Below are positions 1-5,766 of a DNA stretch of 5,766 nucleotides, one piece after another (within the stretch, counting starts at the first letter, position 1; every line of letters begins with the position of its first letter). The translations under genes and the position numbers were made by a program. Source of the stretch: Faecalimonas sp. (GTDB lineage: Bacteria; Bacillota_A; Clostridia; Lachnospirales; Lachnospiraceae); contig JAPFCT010000200.1 of NCBI GenBank assembly GCA_026169575.1, positions 1 through 5,766 on the forward strand, written 5' to 3'. Under the pieces are notes generated by a model. The model was not told where the DNA came from. It did no database searches and was given only the letters and a program-made list of their open reading frames with translations.

Positions 1-1786
1 CGAATTTGCGGAAATTCTTCATAGTCTCAGCGGCAACTTCTTTGGCCTCGCGGAGATTCGTATTTGCCTTGTCATTAGCCTCATTGAGATTGCGCTCTTT
101 GCGCTCGTCAAGCCGCTCCTGCTTTTGCTCTAATTTCTGCTTGAGCGCTTCTACCTCGCGCTTATAGGCGGCAATTTCCTGCTGTTCTTTCTCGATCGTG
201 CGTCTGCTGTTCTCGAGATCTGCAAGGAGATCTTCAAAAGATTCATCCTGCTCGGACAGACGTTCTTTTGCATCTGCGATAATATAATCCGGCAGACCGA
301 GTTTGCTGGAAATCGCGAAGGCATTACTCTTTCCCGGGATCCCGATCAGCAGATGGTACGTCGGACGGAGTGTCTCCACGTCAAATTCACAGCAGGCATT
401 TTCCACACCCGGAGTGGAAAGTGCATAGACTTTCAGTTCACTGTAGTGGGTTGTCGCCATCGTGCGGATTTTCCGTTCGTGCAGGTAAGACAGAATCGAA
501 GTCGCAAGTGCGGCTCCTTCGGTCGGATCGGTTCCTGCGCCAAGCTCATCGAACAGCACAAGAGAGTGTTCATCTACATGCTGCAGGAAGGAGACGATAT
601 TGGTCATATGAGAAGAGAACGTACTGAGACTCTGCTCGATACTCTGCTCATCCCCGATATCTGCATATACTTCGTGGAACAGCGCCAGTTCTGAGCGGTC
701 CAGGGCAGGAATATGAAGCCCTGCCTGTCCCATCAGTGTGAAAAGTCCGACTGTCTTTAGAGAGACGGTCTTTCCTCCGGTGTTCGGGCCGGTCACGATC
801 AGAAGGTCAAACGCATCGCCAAGTGTGACCGTGATCGGAACGACCTTTTTCTTGTCCAGAAGTGGATGGCGTCCTTCACGGATATGGATATAGCCATGGT
901 CGTTGAAGATCGGTTTGCTTGCATTTAAGGAGAGGGCAAAGGAGCCTTTCGCAAAAATAAAGTCCAGTTCGGTAAGGAGCTTGTAGTTTCTGCGGATCTC
1001 TGTCACATAGCCTGCGGCATCTGCGCTGAGATTTGCAAGGATTACCTGGATCTCCTCCTGCTCTTTTCCGTAAAGTTCTTTCAGATCGTTATTTAATTTC
1101 ACGACAGCCATCGGTTCGATAAAGAGAGTGGAACCGGTGGAAGACTGGTCGTGGATCATTCCCTGCACCTGGCTGCGGTATTCTGCTTTGACCGGAAGAC
1201 AGTATCTGTCCCCGCGCATCGTAATAATGGCATCCTGCAGATAAGTACGCAGAGAGCCGTTCACAAGTGATAGCAGCGTAGAATGTACTTTGTCGTTTGT
1301 CTGGGAGATACTTCTTCGGATGTGCTTCAGGGTACTGCTCGCATCGTCGCTGATCTCATCTTCGTCGATAATGCAGCGGCGGATCTCTCCGGCAAGGATC
1401 GACAGTGGCTCCAGCTGGTCAAAATAGACGTCAAGGCAGTCCTGTTCTTCATCTACAGTTTCATGGCGCCCGTAAGCTTTGGCGCGGTTTGTCACTTCCA
1501 GTAATTTACAGATGCGGAGCAGTTCATTACAGCCGAGCGCTCCGCCGATCTCCAGGCGCATCAGAGAATCTTCCACAGTGTAGACACCGCTGAAAGAAAG
1601 ACGTCCTTTTTTTACAATTCTTGTAAAAGCCGCCGCGGTCTGTTCCTGCGCGGTTGTGATTTCGGCGAGGGAGATCATCGGAGTCAGATGGCTGCACAGC
1701 ACTTTTCCACCCGGGGAAGAAGCCTGCTCTGCAAGTAATTCTGTTATTTTGTTGTATTCTAGTTTTTTTAAAGTCTTTTTATTCAT
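1..1786 (-). CDS. mutS2: MutS2 family ATPase (partial, C-terminus beyond the window)
   Basis: Reading the minus strand from 1786 gives 595 uninterrupted codons running off the left edge. Family members are usually about 780-790 residues, so the C-terminal Smr endonuclease domain is not visible. In order: an N-terminal core like MutS domains III/IV (about 1-300) with the STGSTLFIEP motif at 216-225; Walker A GPNTGGKT at 333-340; the ABC-type signature around STFSSHM at 388-394; Walker B LVLFDE at 409-414, followed by GAGTDPTEG; and the TTHY switch histidine at 447. From about 504 to the edge the protein is rich in Glu, Lys, Arg and Gln, matching the coiled-coil linker of the family. The mismatch-recognition domain of MutS is absent, which separates MutS2 from MutS. 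Known roles in the family are suppression of recombination and, in Bacillus, splitting of collided ribosomes. The start at 1786 is preferred over the in-frame ATG at 1792, because AGGTG lies 7 nt before the former but only 1 nt before the latter. The gene is divergent from the HtrA-like gene. Confidence 0.97.
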   Translation of the reverse strand, partial: MNKKTLKKLEYNKITELLAEQASSPGGKVLCSHLTPMISLAEITTAQEQTAAAFTRIVKKGRLSFSGVYTVEDSLMRLEIGGALGCNELLRICKLLEVTNRAKAYGRHETVDEEQDCLDVYFDQLEPLSILAGEIRRCIIDEDEISDDASSTLKHIRRSISQTNDKVHSTLLSLVNGSLRTYLQDAIITMRGDRYCLPVKAEYRSQVQGMIHDQSSTGSTLFIEPMAVVKLNNDLKELYGKEQEEIQVILANLSADAAGYVTEIRRNYKLLTELDFIFAKGSFALSLNASKPIFNDHGYIHIREGRHPLLDKKKVVPITVTLGDAFDLLIVTGPNTGGKTVSLKTVGLFTLMGQAGLHIPALDRSELALFHEVYADIGDEQSIEQSLSTFSSHMTNIVSFLQHVDEHSLVLFDELGAGTDPTEGAALATSILSYLHERKIRTMATTHYSELKVYALSTPGVENACCEFDVETLRPTYHLLIGIPGKSNAFAISSKLGLPDYIIADAKERLSEQDESFEDLLADLENSRRTIEKEQQEIAAYKREVEALKQKLEQKQERLDERKERNLNEANDKANTNLREAKEVAAETMKNFRKF

Positions 1787-1793
1787 AATCATT

Positions 1794-1798
1794 CACCT
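1794..1798 (-). promoter_or_regulatory. Ribosome binding site of mutS2
   Basis: On the minus strand AGGTG sits 7 nt before the ATG at 1786. Another in-frame ATG lies two codons earlier at 1792, but it would have only 1 nt between the AGGTG and the start codon. The spacing therefore decides for 1786. The product then begins MNKKTLKKLEY, which resembles the usual N-terminus of clostridial MutS2 proteins. Confidence 0.6.
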
Positions 1799-1845
1799 GT
1801 TTCCATTCTACCTTATATTTGTAATAAAGGAAAGCAGAAATATTC

Positions 1846-1880
1846 TATACTTATTGAACATTGACAAATGTTAGGGTATA
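1846..1880. repeat. Composite inverted repeat in the divergent promoter region
   Basis: An inner perfect dyad, AACATT (1857-1862), 4 nt, AATGTT (1867-1872), is nested inside an outer pair, TATAC (1846-1850) and GTATA (1876-1880). The outer pair is slightly off-centre, with spacers of 6 and 3 nt. The inner dyad falls between the candidate -35 and -10 boxes of the HtrA-like gene, and the outer arms overlap that gene's -10 and a TATAGA on the mutS2 side. This placement would suit an operator for a dimeric regulator. Dyads with 6-bp arms are, however, common by chance in AT-rich DNA. Confidence 0.3.
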
Positions 1881-1882
1881 CT
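1854..1882 (+). promoter_or_regulatory. Candidate sigma-A promoter of the HtrA-like gene and yhaM
   Basis: TTGAAC (1854-1859, 4 of 6 matches to TTGACA) and TATACT (1877-1882, 5 of 6 to TATAAT) are separated by 17 nt. The start codon at 1911 is 28 nt beyond the -10 box, which leaves room for a short leader with the AAGGAG site. A perfect TTGACA at 1861-1866 is too close to TATACT (10 nt) to be its partner. No equally good promoter for mutS2 was found on the minus strand: TATAGA (1849-1844) is a possible -10 but lacks a convincing -35. Confidence 0.5.
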
Positions 1883-1897
1883 GTAAAGAGGATGAAA

Positions 1898-1903
1898 AAG
1901 GAG
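1898..1903 (+). promoter_or_regulatory. Ribosome binding site of the HtrA-like gene
   Basis: AAGGAG lies 7 nt before the ATG at 1911. A second in-frame ATG two codons later (1917) would be 13 nt away, so 1911 is the better start. Confidence 0.75.
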
Positions 1904-1910
1904 ATACGTC

Positions 1911-3170
1911 ATGTCTATGGAGAACAAGGAAGGACCAGAAAAATTTTCTTTTTTGCAAGAGGTGATCAAGGAGAAACCTCTGAATCGAAAAAAGCTCATG
2001 CAGAAAGCAGTCGGGCTGGCGATGGCAGGAATTCTATTCGGTGCGTTTGCCAGTATTAGTTTTTGTGTGTTCCAGCCATGGTTTGATGAACAGATGAATG
2101 CGGAAGAGGAGATTACGATTCCCAAGGACGAAGAACCTGAAGAACATCCACAGGAAGCAAAGGCAGAGGAGGAAGTCAAAGAGCCGGAGCTTACCATTGA
2201 AAATTTTAAAGAACTGGAACGTGCGCTGTATCAGGTGGCTGCGGGGGCGAACAAGAGCATCGTCTCAGTGACTTCTGTCGGAGGAGATGATAACTGGACA
2301 GAGGAGGAGCAAAAAGAAGGAACCGGTGCATGCGGCGTGATCATGCCATCCAACAGCAGGGAGTATCTGATCCTGACGATGAGCAGCGCTATCAGGGATG
2401 CGGAGAAGATCCAGGTGACCTTCGGAGATGGAGCATCCTGCGATGCCGCGGTCAGACAGAAGGATGAGGTGCTGGGGCTTGCCGTGCTTGCGGTTGACCG
2501 GAATCATATCAGTGACAGTACAAAGAGTCAGATCCAGGAAGCTGTCCTTGGCAACTCGAATATGACTTACAAAGGCGATGTGGTCATTGCACTGGGAAGT
2601 CCGTTTGGCTATTCCAAGGGGATGGGATATGGCATTATCAGTTCCAATAAAAATACAGTCAGTGTGGCAGACCGGACATACCGTCTGCTGGATACAGACA
2701 TACCTGCCTCCGCACATGGGAGCGGCGTATTATTTAACACCGATGGGGAAGTTATCGGATTTACATTTGCTGCCGATCAGACGATGGGAGAAAGCAGTAC
2801 ACTGCGTGTTCTCGCAGTTTCTGATGTGAAAGAAGAACTGGAGCGAATGTTAAATGGCAACAGTGTTTCGTATGTCGGGATTGTCGGAACAAATGTGACA
2901 GACGAGATCGCGGAGGCGCAGAAGCTTCCGAAAGGGATCTATGTCAAGGAGATCGAGGCAGATTCCCCGGGCATGGCTGCCGGAGTCCAGTGTGGAGATA
3001 TTATCACGGCGGTGGACGGCGATCCGGTGGTGACTGTGAAAGCGCTGCACAACAAACTTCTGACCGTTCAGCCGGGCGATGAAGTGAAATTGTCAGCAAA
3101 AAGACTCGGCTCCGAAGGATATGTGGATATCAGCTATACGGTTGTGATCGGAGGAGCAGAGAAGAAATAA
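1911..3170 (+). CDS. Membrane-anchored HtrA/DegP-like PDZ protein, probable pseudoprotease
   Basis: This 419-residue protein has the HtrA (S1C peptidase) layout. A short cytoplasmic tail containing NRKK is followed by one hydrophobic segment at about 33-54 with no cleavage site I can recognise, so the rest is probably anchored outside the membrane. An acidic, proline-containing linker (about 59-95) leads to a trypsin-like domain (about 96-312) and a PDZ domain (about 320-412, with SPGMAAGVQCGDIITAVDG as its typical core). Family landmarks include SPFGYSKGMGYGIIS (230-244) and DTDIPASAHGSGVLF (261-275). The triad is broken: where HtrA has TNNHVV this protein has TMSSAI (Ser159 for His), where HtrA has DLAVLK it has GLAVLA (Gly189 for Asp), and the GNSGG loop reads HGSGV, keeping Ser271. 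The Ser159-Gly189 interval is 30 residues, as between His and Asp in DegP, which supports the alignment. I infer it is not a classical protease and may bind or present peptides at the envelope. It is probably cotranscribed with yhaM 44 bp downstream. Confidence 0.9.
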   Translation: MSMENKEGPEKFSFLQEVIKEKPLNRKKLMQKAVGLAMAGILFGAFASISFCVFQPWFDEQMNAEEEITIPKDEEPEEHPQEAKAEEEVKEPELTIENFKELERALYQVAAGANKSIVSVTSVGGDDNWTEEEQKEGTGACGVIMPSNSREYLILTMSSAIRDAEKIQVTFGDGASCDAAVRQKDEVLGLAVLAVDRNHISDSTKSQIQEAVLGNSNMTYKGDVVIALGSPFGYSKGMGYGIISSNKNTVSVADRTYRLLDTDIPASAHGSGVLFNTDGEVIGFTFAADQTMGESSTLRVLAVSDVKEELERMLNGNSVSYVGIVGTNVTDEIAEAQKLPKGIYVKEIEADSPGMAAGVQCGDIITAVDGDPVVTVKALHNKLLTVQPGDEVKLSAKRLGSEGYVDISYTVVIGGAEKK

Positions 3171-3203
3171 AAAATCAAAATGAGACATTACATTAAAATA
3201 GAA

Positions 3204-3209
3204 AGAGGA
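3204..3209 (+). promoter_or_regulatory. Ribosome binding site of yhaM
   Basis: AGAGGA lies 5 nt before the ATG at 3215. The 44-bp gap from the previous stop contains no hairpin with a T run and no convincing promoter, which favours one transcript for both genes. Confidence 0.6.
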
Positions 3210-3214
3210 TAGAA

Positions 3215-4156
3215 ATGAGATATATTAATACATTACATGAGGGAGAGACCATTCGCTGCATTTACCTGTGCAAAGGAAAACGTTCTGCGGAGACACGAAA
3301 CGGAAAGGCATACGACAATCTGATCTTGCAGGATAAGACAGGAACTTTGGATGGAAAAGTATGGGATCCAAATTCTAACGGAATCGCGGACTATGATGAG
3401 ATGGATTTTATCGAAGTATTCGGAGACGTCATCTGTTACAATGGCAATCTTCAGCTGAATATCAAGCAGATCCGCAAGGCATTTGAAGACGAGTATGTAG
3501 CGGCAGATTATATGCCGACAAGCGAGAAGAGCGTCGAGGGGATGTATCAGGAACTGATGAAATACGTTGCCCAGATCGACAATGAATATCTGCGAAAAGC
3601 AGTGGAATATTATTTCAAAGACGATGCGGCATTTATCAAACGGTTCCAGGCACACTCTGCTGCAAAAAGCGTTCATCATGGATTTTCCGGAGGACTGCTG
3701 GAGCATACACTCAGCATTGTGAAAATGTGTGAATACTATGTGGGGGCTTACCCGATCCTGAACAAAGATCTTCTGTATGCGGCGGCAATGTACCACGATA
3801 TCGGGAAGACAAAAGAACTCTCCGCATTTCCGGAAAACGATTATACCGATGACGGACAGCTGCTCGGGCACATCATTATCGGCGTAGAGATGGCAAACGA
3901 TGCGATCCGATCGATTCCGGGATTTCCGGAGAAGCTGGCAAGTGAGCTGAAGCACTGCATTATCGCACATCACGGAGAGTTGGAATATGGTTCTCCAAAG
4001 AAACCGGCGCTCGCAGAAGCGCTGGCGCTGAATTTTGCGGACAGCACAGACGCCAAATTACAGACATTGACAGAGATTTTCAAAGAAAAAGATACGACAG
4101 ACTGGCTTGGATACAACAGACTGTTTGAGAGCAATTTAAGAAAGACAAGTATTTAG
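3215..4156 (+). CDS. yhaM: YhaM family 3'-5' exoribonuclease (OB fold plus HD domain)
   Basis: The 313-residue product matches the length of Bacillus YhaM (about 314). Residues about 10-90 form an OB-fold nucleic-acid-binding domain (for example YDNLILQDKTGTLDGKVWD at 33-51). Residues about 150-285 form an HD-type metal-dependent hydrolase domain. The metal-binding and catalytic residues expected of the family are present: HHGFSGGLLEHT (154-165, with His164), the HD pair in YHDIGK (His194, Asp195), His219 in LLGHI, AHHGELEYGSP (251-261) and Asp276 in NFADSTDAK. YhaM enzymes are cytoplasmic and trim single-stranded RNA from the 3' end; DNA degradation has also been reported for the family. The gene follows the HtrA-like gene closely in the same orientation and probably shares its promoter. 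The protein appears complete and intact. Annotation pipelines may label such proteins only as HD domain or OB-fold proteins. Confidence 0.93.
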   Translation: MRYINTLHEGETIRCIYLCKGKRSAETRNGKAYDNLILQDKTGTLDGKVWDPNSNGIADYDEMDFIEVFGDVICYNGNLQLNIKQIRKAFEDEYVAADYMPTSEKSVEGMYQELMKYVAQIDNEYLRKAVEYYFKDDAAFIKRFQAHSAAKSVHHGFSGGLLEHTLSIVKMCEYYVGAYPILNKDLLYAAAMYHDIGKTKELSAFPENDYTDDGQLLGHIIIGVEMANDAIRSIPGFPEKLASELKHCIIAHHGELEYGSPKKPALAEALALNFADSTDAKLQTLTEIFKEKDTTDWLGYNRLFESNLRKTSI

Positions 4157-4174
4157 GAATAAAAACAGAGACAT

Positions 4175-4280
4175 GAAAAAGGGTGCTGCAAAACAGAGAA
4201 TTTCAACAAGATATAGATTGCATCAAATCAGAGATGAGCTATACCATGTATAAGAAATTATTTTTGCCGCACCCGCTTTC
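4175..4280. repeat. Long imperfect inverted repeat between yhaM and rlmD
   Basis: The arms 4175-4193 and 4262-4280 pair at 16 of 19 positions, including GGGTGC (4181-4186) with GCACCC (4269-4274) and GCAAAA (4188-4193) with TTTTGC (4262-4267). The 68-nt interior holds further pairings: AATTTC (4199-4204) with GAAATT (4254-4259), and TATAG (4212-4216) with CTATA (4239-4243). The transcript could therefore fold into one long interrupted hairpin. A small non-autonomous palindromic element, a long-loop terminator for the upstream operon, or a structured RNA are all possible. No target-site duplication is evident at its edges. Confidence 0.55.
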
Positions 4281-4283
4281 TTT

Positions 4284-4313
4284 GTTACATAGGAAATTAG
4301 AAACGGATACAAT
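4284..4313 (+). promoter_or_regulatory. Candidate sigma-A promoter of rlmD
   Basis: GTTACA (4284-4289, 4 of 6 matches to TTGACA) and TACAAT (4308-4313, 5 of 6 to TATAAT) are 18 nt apart, just outside the inverted repeat. Transcription would begin near 4320, giving a very short leader with the AGGAGG site almost at its 5' end. That is unusual and lowers confidence. Confidence 0.35.
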
Positions 4314-4321
4314 TTTATGGC

Positions 4322-4327
4322 AGGAGG
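4322..4327 (+). promoter_or_regulatory. Ribosome binding site of rlmD
   Basis: A consensus AGGAGG lies 6 nt before the ATG at 4334. It fixes the start and suggests efficient translation. Confidence 0.8.
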
Positions 4328-4333
4328 AAGAGC

Positions 4334-5728
4334 ATGAAGAAAAATGATACAGCGGTCGTGAAGATCGAAGATATCGGGATCAACGGAGAGGGAATCGGAA
4401 AAGCAGATGGATATACACTGTTTATCAAGGATACGGTGATGGGAGATCTTGTGGAAGCGAAAGTGATGAAGGCGAAAAAGAACTATGGGTATGCGAAGTT
4501 GCTCCGTGTCATCGAACCTTCAAAAAATCGTGTGGAAGCAAAATGCCCGGTTGCAAAGCAGTGCGGGGGGTGTCAGATCCAGGAGATGGATTATCGGGAA
4601 CAGCTGCGGTTCAAGCAGAAAAAAGTCATCGGAAATCTGGAACGGATCGGAGGATTTGCGCCGGAATTATTAGAAAAGATCACGCAGCCGGTGTGCGGGA
4701 TGGACGAGCCGTTTCATTACCGGAATAAGGCACAGTTCCCGGTGGGAACTGACAAGGATGGGAAGGCAGTTGCCGGATTTTATGCGGGAAGGACACACCA
4801 GATCATCCCGAATACAGACTGTGCGCTCGGGGTTTCCCAGAATCGGCAGATTTTAGAGGAGATTCTTTCGATCATGAATGAGAACCATATCCCTGCATAC
4901 AACGAGCAGGATTGCAGCGGGCTGGTGCGTCACATTCTGATCCGCTATGGGTTTACAACGAAAGAGATCATGGTCTGCTTTGTGATCAATGGGGATAACC
5001 TGCCATGTGCGGACAAATTTGTGGATAAGTTATCGCAGATAGAGGGTATGAGGAGTATAACTTTCAGTAAGAACAAAGAGAATACGAATGTCATCATGGG
5101 AAAAGAGATCGAAGTGCTCTGGGGAGACGGCTACATTACCGACTATATTGGAAACGTAAAATATCAGATTTCTCCATTGTCATTTTATCAGGTGAACCCG
5201 GTGCAGACGGAAAAGCTTTACAAATATGCGTTAGAATATGCGGGGCTGACCGGAGAAGAGACGGTGTGGGATCTGTACTGTGGAATCGGAACGATCTCCC
5301 TTTTCCTGGCGCAGCAGGCAAAGCAGGTGTACGGAGTTGAGATTGTCCCGCAGGCAATTGAGGATGCGAAACAGAACGCAGAACTGAATGGCATGACAAA
5401 TGCAGAATTTTTTGTCGGAAAAGCAGAAGAAATCCTTCCAAAGTATTATGAAGCTTATGCGAAAGAACATCCGGGGCAGCAGGCACACGCCGATGTGATC
5501 GTTGTCGATCCGCCGAGAAAAGGGTGCGAGGAAGCATTGCTTGAGACAATGGTAAAAATGCAGCCGGATAAGATTGTCTACGTCAGCTGCGATTCCGCTA
5601 CACTGGCAAGAGATCTGAAATATCTGTGCGGGGAAGGGTACGAGCTGAAGAAAGTGCAGGTGGTTGACCAGTTCCCGAATACGGTGCATGTGGAGACTTG
5701 TGTGTTTCTACAAAGACGAACTACGTAG
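4334..5728 (+). CDS. rlmD: 23S rRNA (uracil-C5)-methyltransferase, RlmD/RlmCD type
   Basis: The 464-residue product belongs to the TrmA/RlmC/RlmD family, which transfers a methyl group from S-adenosylmethionine to C5 of uridine. It has an N-terminal TRAM RNA-binding domain (about 1-60). Four cysteines are placed to bind a [4Fe-4S] cluster: C71, C77 and C80 (CPVAKQCGGC) plus C163. FYQVN at 284-288 is the family glutamine motif. DLYCGIG (313-319) is the methionine-cofactor loop, and DPPRKG (392-397) is motif IV. The catalytic nucleophile is Cys419 in VSCDSATLARDL, and the general base is Glu454 in HVET. All key residues are present. In E. coli RlmD acts on U1939; in Bacillus one enzyme (RlmCD, about 459 residues) methylates both U747 and U1939, so this Firmicutes protein could be dual-specific. 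It may have its own promoter, separated from yhaM by an inverted repeat. It ends ten residues after HVET, which is close to the usual end of the family. Confidence 0.95.
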   Translation: MKKNDTAVVKIEDIGINGEGIGKADGYTLFIKDTVMGDLVEAKVMKAKKNYGYAKLLRVIEPSKNRVEAKCPVAKQCGGCQIQEMDYREQLRFKQKKVIGNLERIGGFAPELLEKITQPVCGMDEPFHYRNKAQFPVGTDKDGKAVAGFYAGRTHQIIPNTDCALGVSQNRQILEEILSIMNENHIPAYNEQDCSGLVRHILIRYGFTTKEIMVCFVINGDNLPCADKFVDKLSQIEGMRSITFSKNKENTNVIMGKEIEVLWGDGYITDYIGNVKYQISPLSFYQVNPVQTEKLYKYALEYAGLTGEETVWDLYCGIGTISLFLAQQAKQVYGVEIVPQAIEDAKQNAELNGMTNAEFFVGKAEEILPKYYEAYAKEHPGQQAHADVIVVDPPRKGCEEALLETMVKMQPDKIVYVSCDSATLARDLKYLCGEGYELKKVQVVDQFPNTVHVETCVFLQRRTT

Positions 5729-5731
5729 AAA
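5705..5731. repeat. Short perfect inverted repeat across the rlmD stop codon
   Basis: TTTCTAC (5705-5711) and GTAGAAA (5725-5731) are perfect complements separated by 13 nt, and the right arm contains the TAG stop. The following bases are T-rich but have no immediate T run, so this is a poor intrinsic terminator. It could be a weak RNA hairpin, a recombination-site-like dyad at the gene's 3' end, or chance. I see no gene in the remaining bases to 5766. Confidence 0.25.
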
Positions 5732-5766
5732 TCCTTAATTTTAGGCACTTTTTCAAGCATATCGTC

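Noticed and set aside
1..1786. Possible MutS mismatch-repair gene rather than MutS2.
   Set aside because: The protein starts directly with the core region, lacks the N-terminal mismatch-recognition domain, reaches Walker A already at residue 333, and has a long charged coiled coil after the ATPase domain, all typical of MutS2.
1861..1882. Perfect TTGACA at 1861-1866 as the -35 box for TATACT at 1877.
   Set aside because: The spacer is only 10 nt, too short for a sigma-A promoter. TTGAAC at 1854 gives the standard 17 nt.
2265..2717. A minus-strand open frame (150 codons) opposite the HtrA-like gene.
   Set aside because: The plus-strand product has strong trypsin-like and PDZ landmarks over the same bases. 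The antisense product has no domain signature and no convincing ribosome binding site.
3233..3973. A long minus-strand open frame (246 codons) opposite yhaM.
   Set aside because: It is antisense to a gene with all YhaM motifs. Its translation is rich in Cys, His and Ile without recognisable domains, as expected from the reverse frame of a coding region.
4173..4253. A 26-codon open frame (MKKGAAKQRI...) between yhaM and rlmD.
   Set aside because: It has no well-placed ribosome binding site (the nearest AGGA is about 14 nt away), lies almost wholly inside the imperfect inverted repeat, and resembles no family I know.
4175..4292. Classical rho-independent terminator after yhaM.
   Set aside because: The paired arms are 68 nt apart, and the strongest T run (4261-4265) lies at the base of the stem on the loop side rather than immediately after it. 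A terminating role remains possible but is not supported in standard form.
5578..5760. Minus-strand 60-codon open frame at the right edge.
   Set aside because: Most of it is antisense to the conserved C-terminus of RlmD. Only about 11 codons lie outside, and the context does not suggest a gene.

Overview
The window looks like chromosomal DNA from a low-to-moderate GC Firmicute, most likely a gut Clostridium-type bacterium of the Lachnospiraceae. I infer this from the gene set (MutS2, a YhaM-type exoribonuclease and an RlmD/RlmCD-type rRNA methyltransferase), the strong AGGAGG-like ribosome binding sites and the protein sequences. No database search was possible, so the taxonomic call is an inference.

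Layout: positions 1-1786 hold a minus-strand mutS2 gene. Its C-terminal part, including the expected Smr nuclease domain, lies beyond the left edge. A divergent intergenic region of 124 bp (1787-1910) carries a candidate plus-strand promoter with a small composite dyad across it. Two co-oriented plus-strand genes, only 44 bp apart, follow. The first (1911-3170) encodes a membrane-anchored HtrA/DegP-like protein with a C-terminal PDZ domain. The second (3215-4156) encodes a YhaM-family 3'-5' exoribonuclease (OB fold plus HD domain). A 177-bp gap (4157-4333) contains a long imperfect inverted repeat (4175-4280) and a candidate promoter. The last gene is plus-strand rlmD (4334-5728), an iron-sulfur rRNA uracil-C5 methyltransferase. 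The final 38 bases hold no gene I can support.

Three of the four genes fit RNA or translation quality control: MutS2 (ribosome collision rescue and/or anti-recombination), YhaM (RNA 3'-end trimming) and RlmD (23S rRNA modification). The most unusual item is the HtrA-like protein. Its chymotrypsin-fold landmarks and PDZ domain are clear, but the positions of the catalytic His and Asp are Ser and Gly, so it is probably a pseudoprotease that binds peptides or acts as a scaffold. I see no CRISPR array, tRNA, rRNA, transposase or phage gene. Most of the window is ordinary housekeeping sequence.
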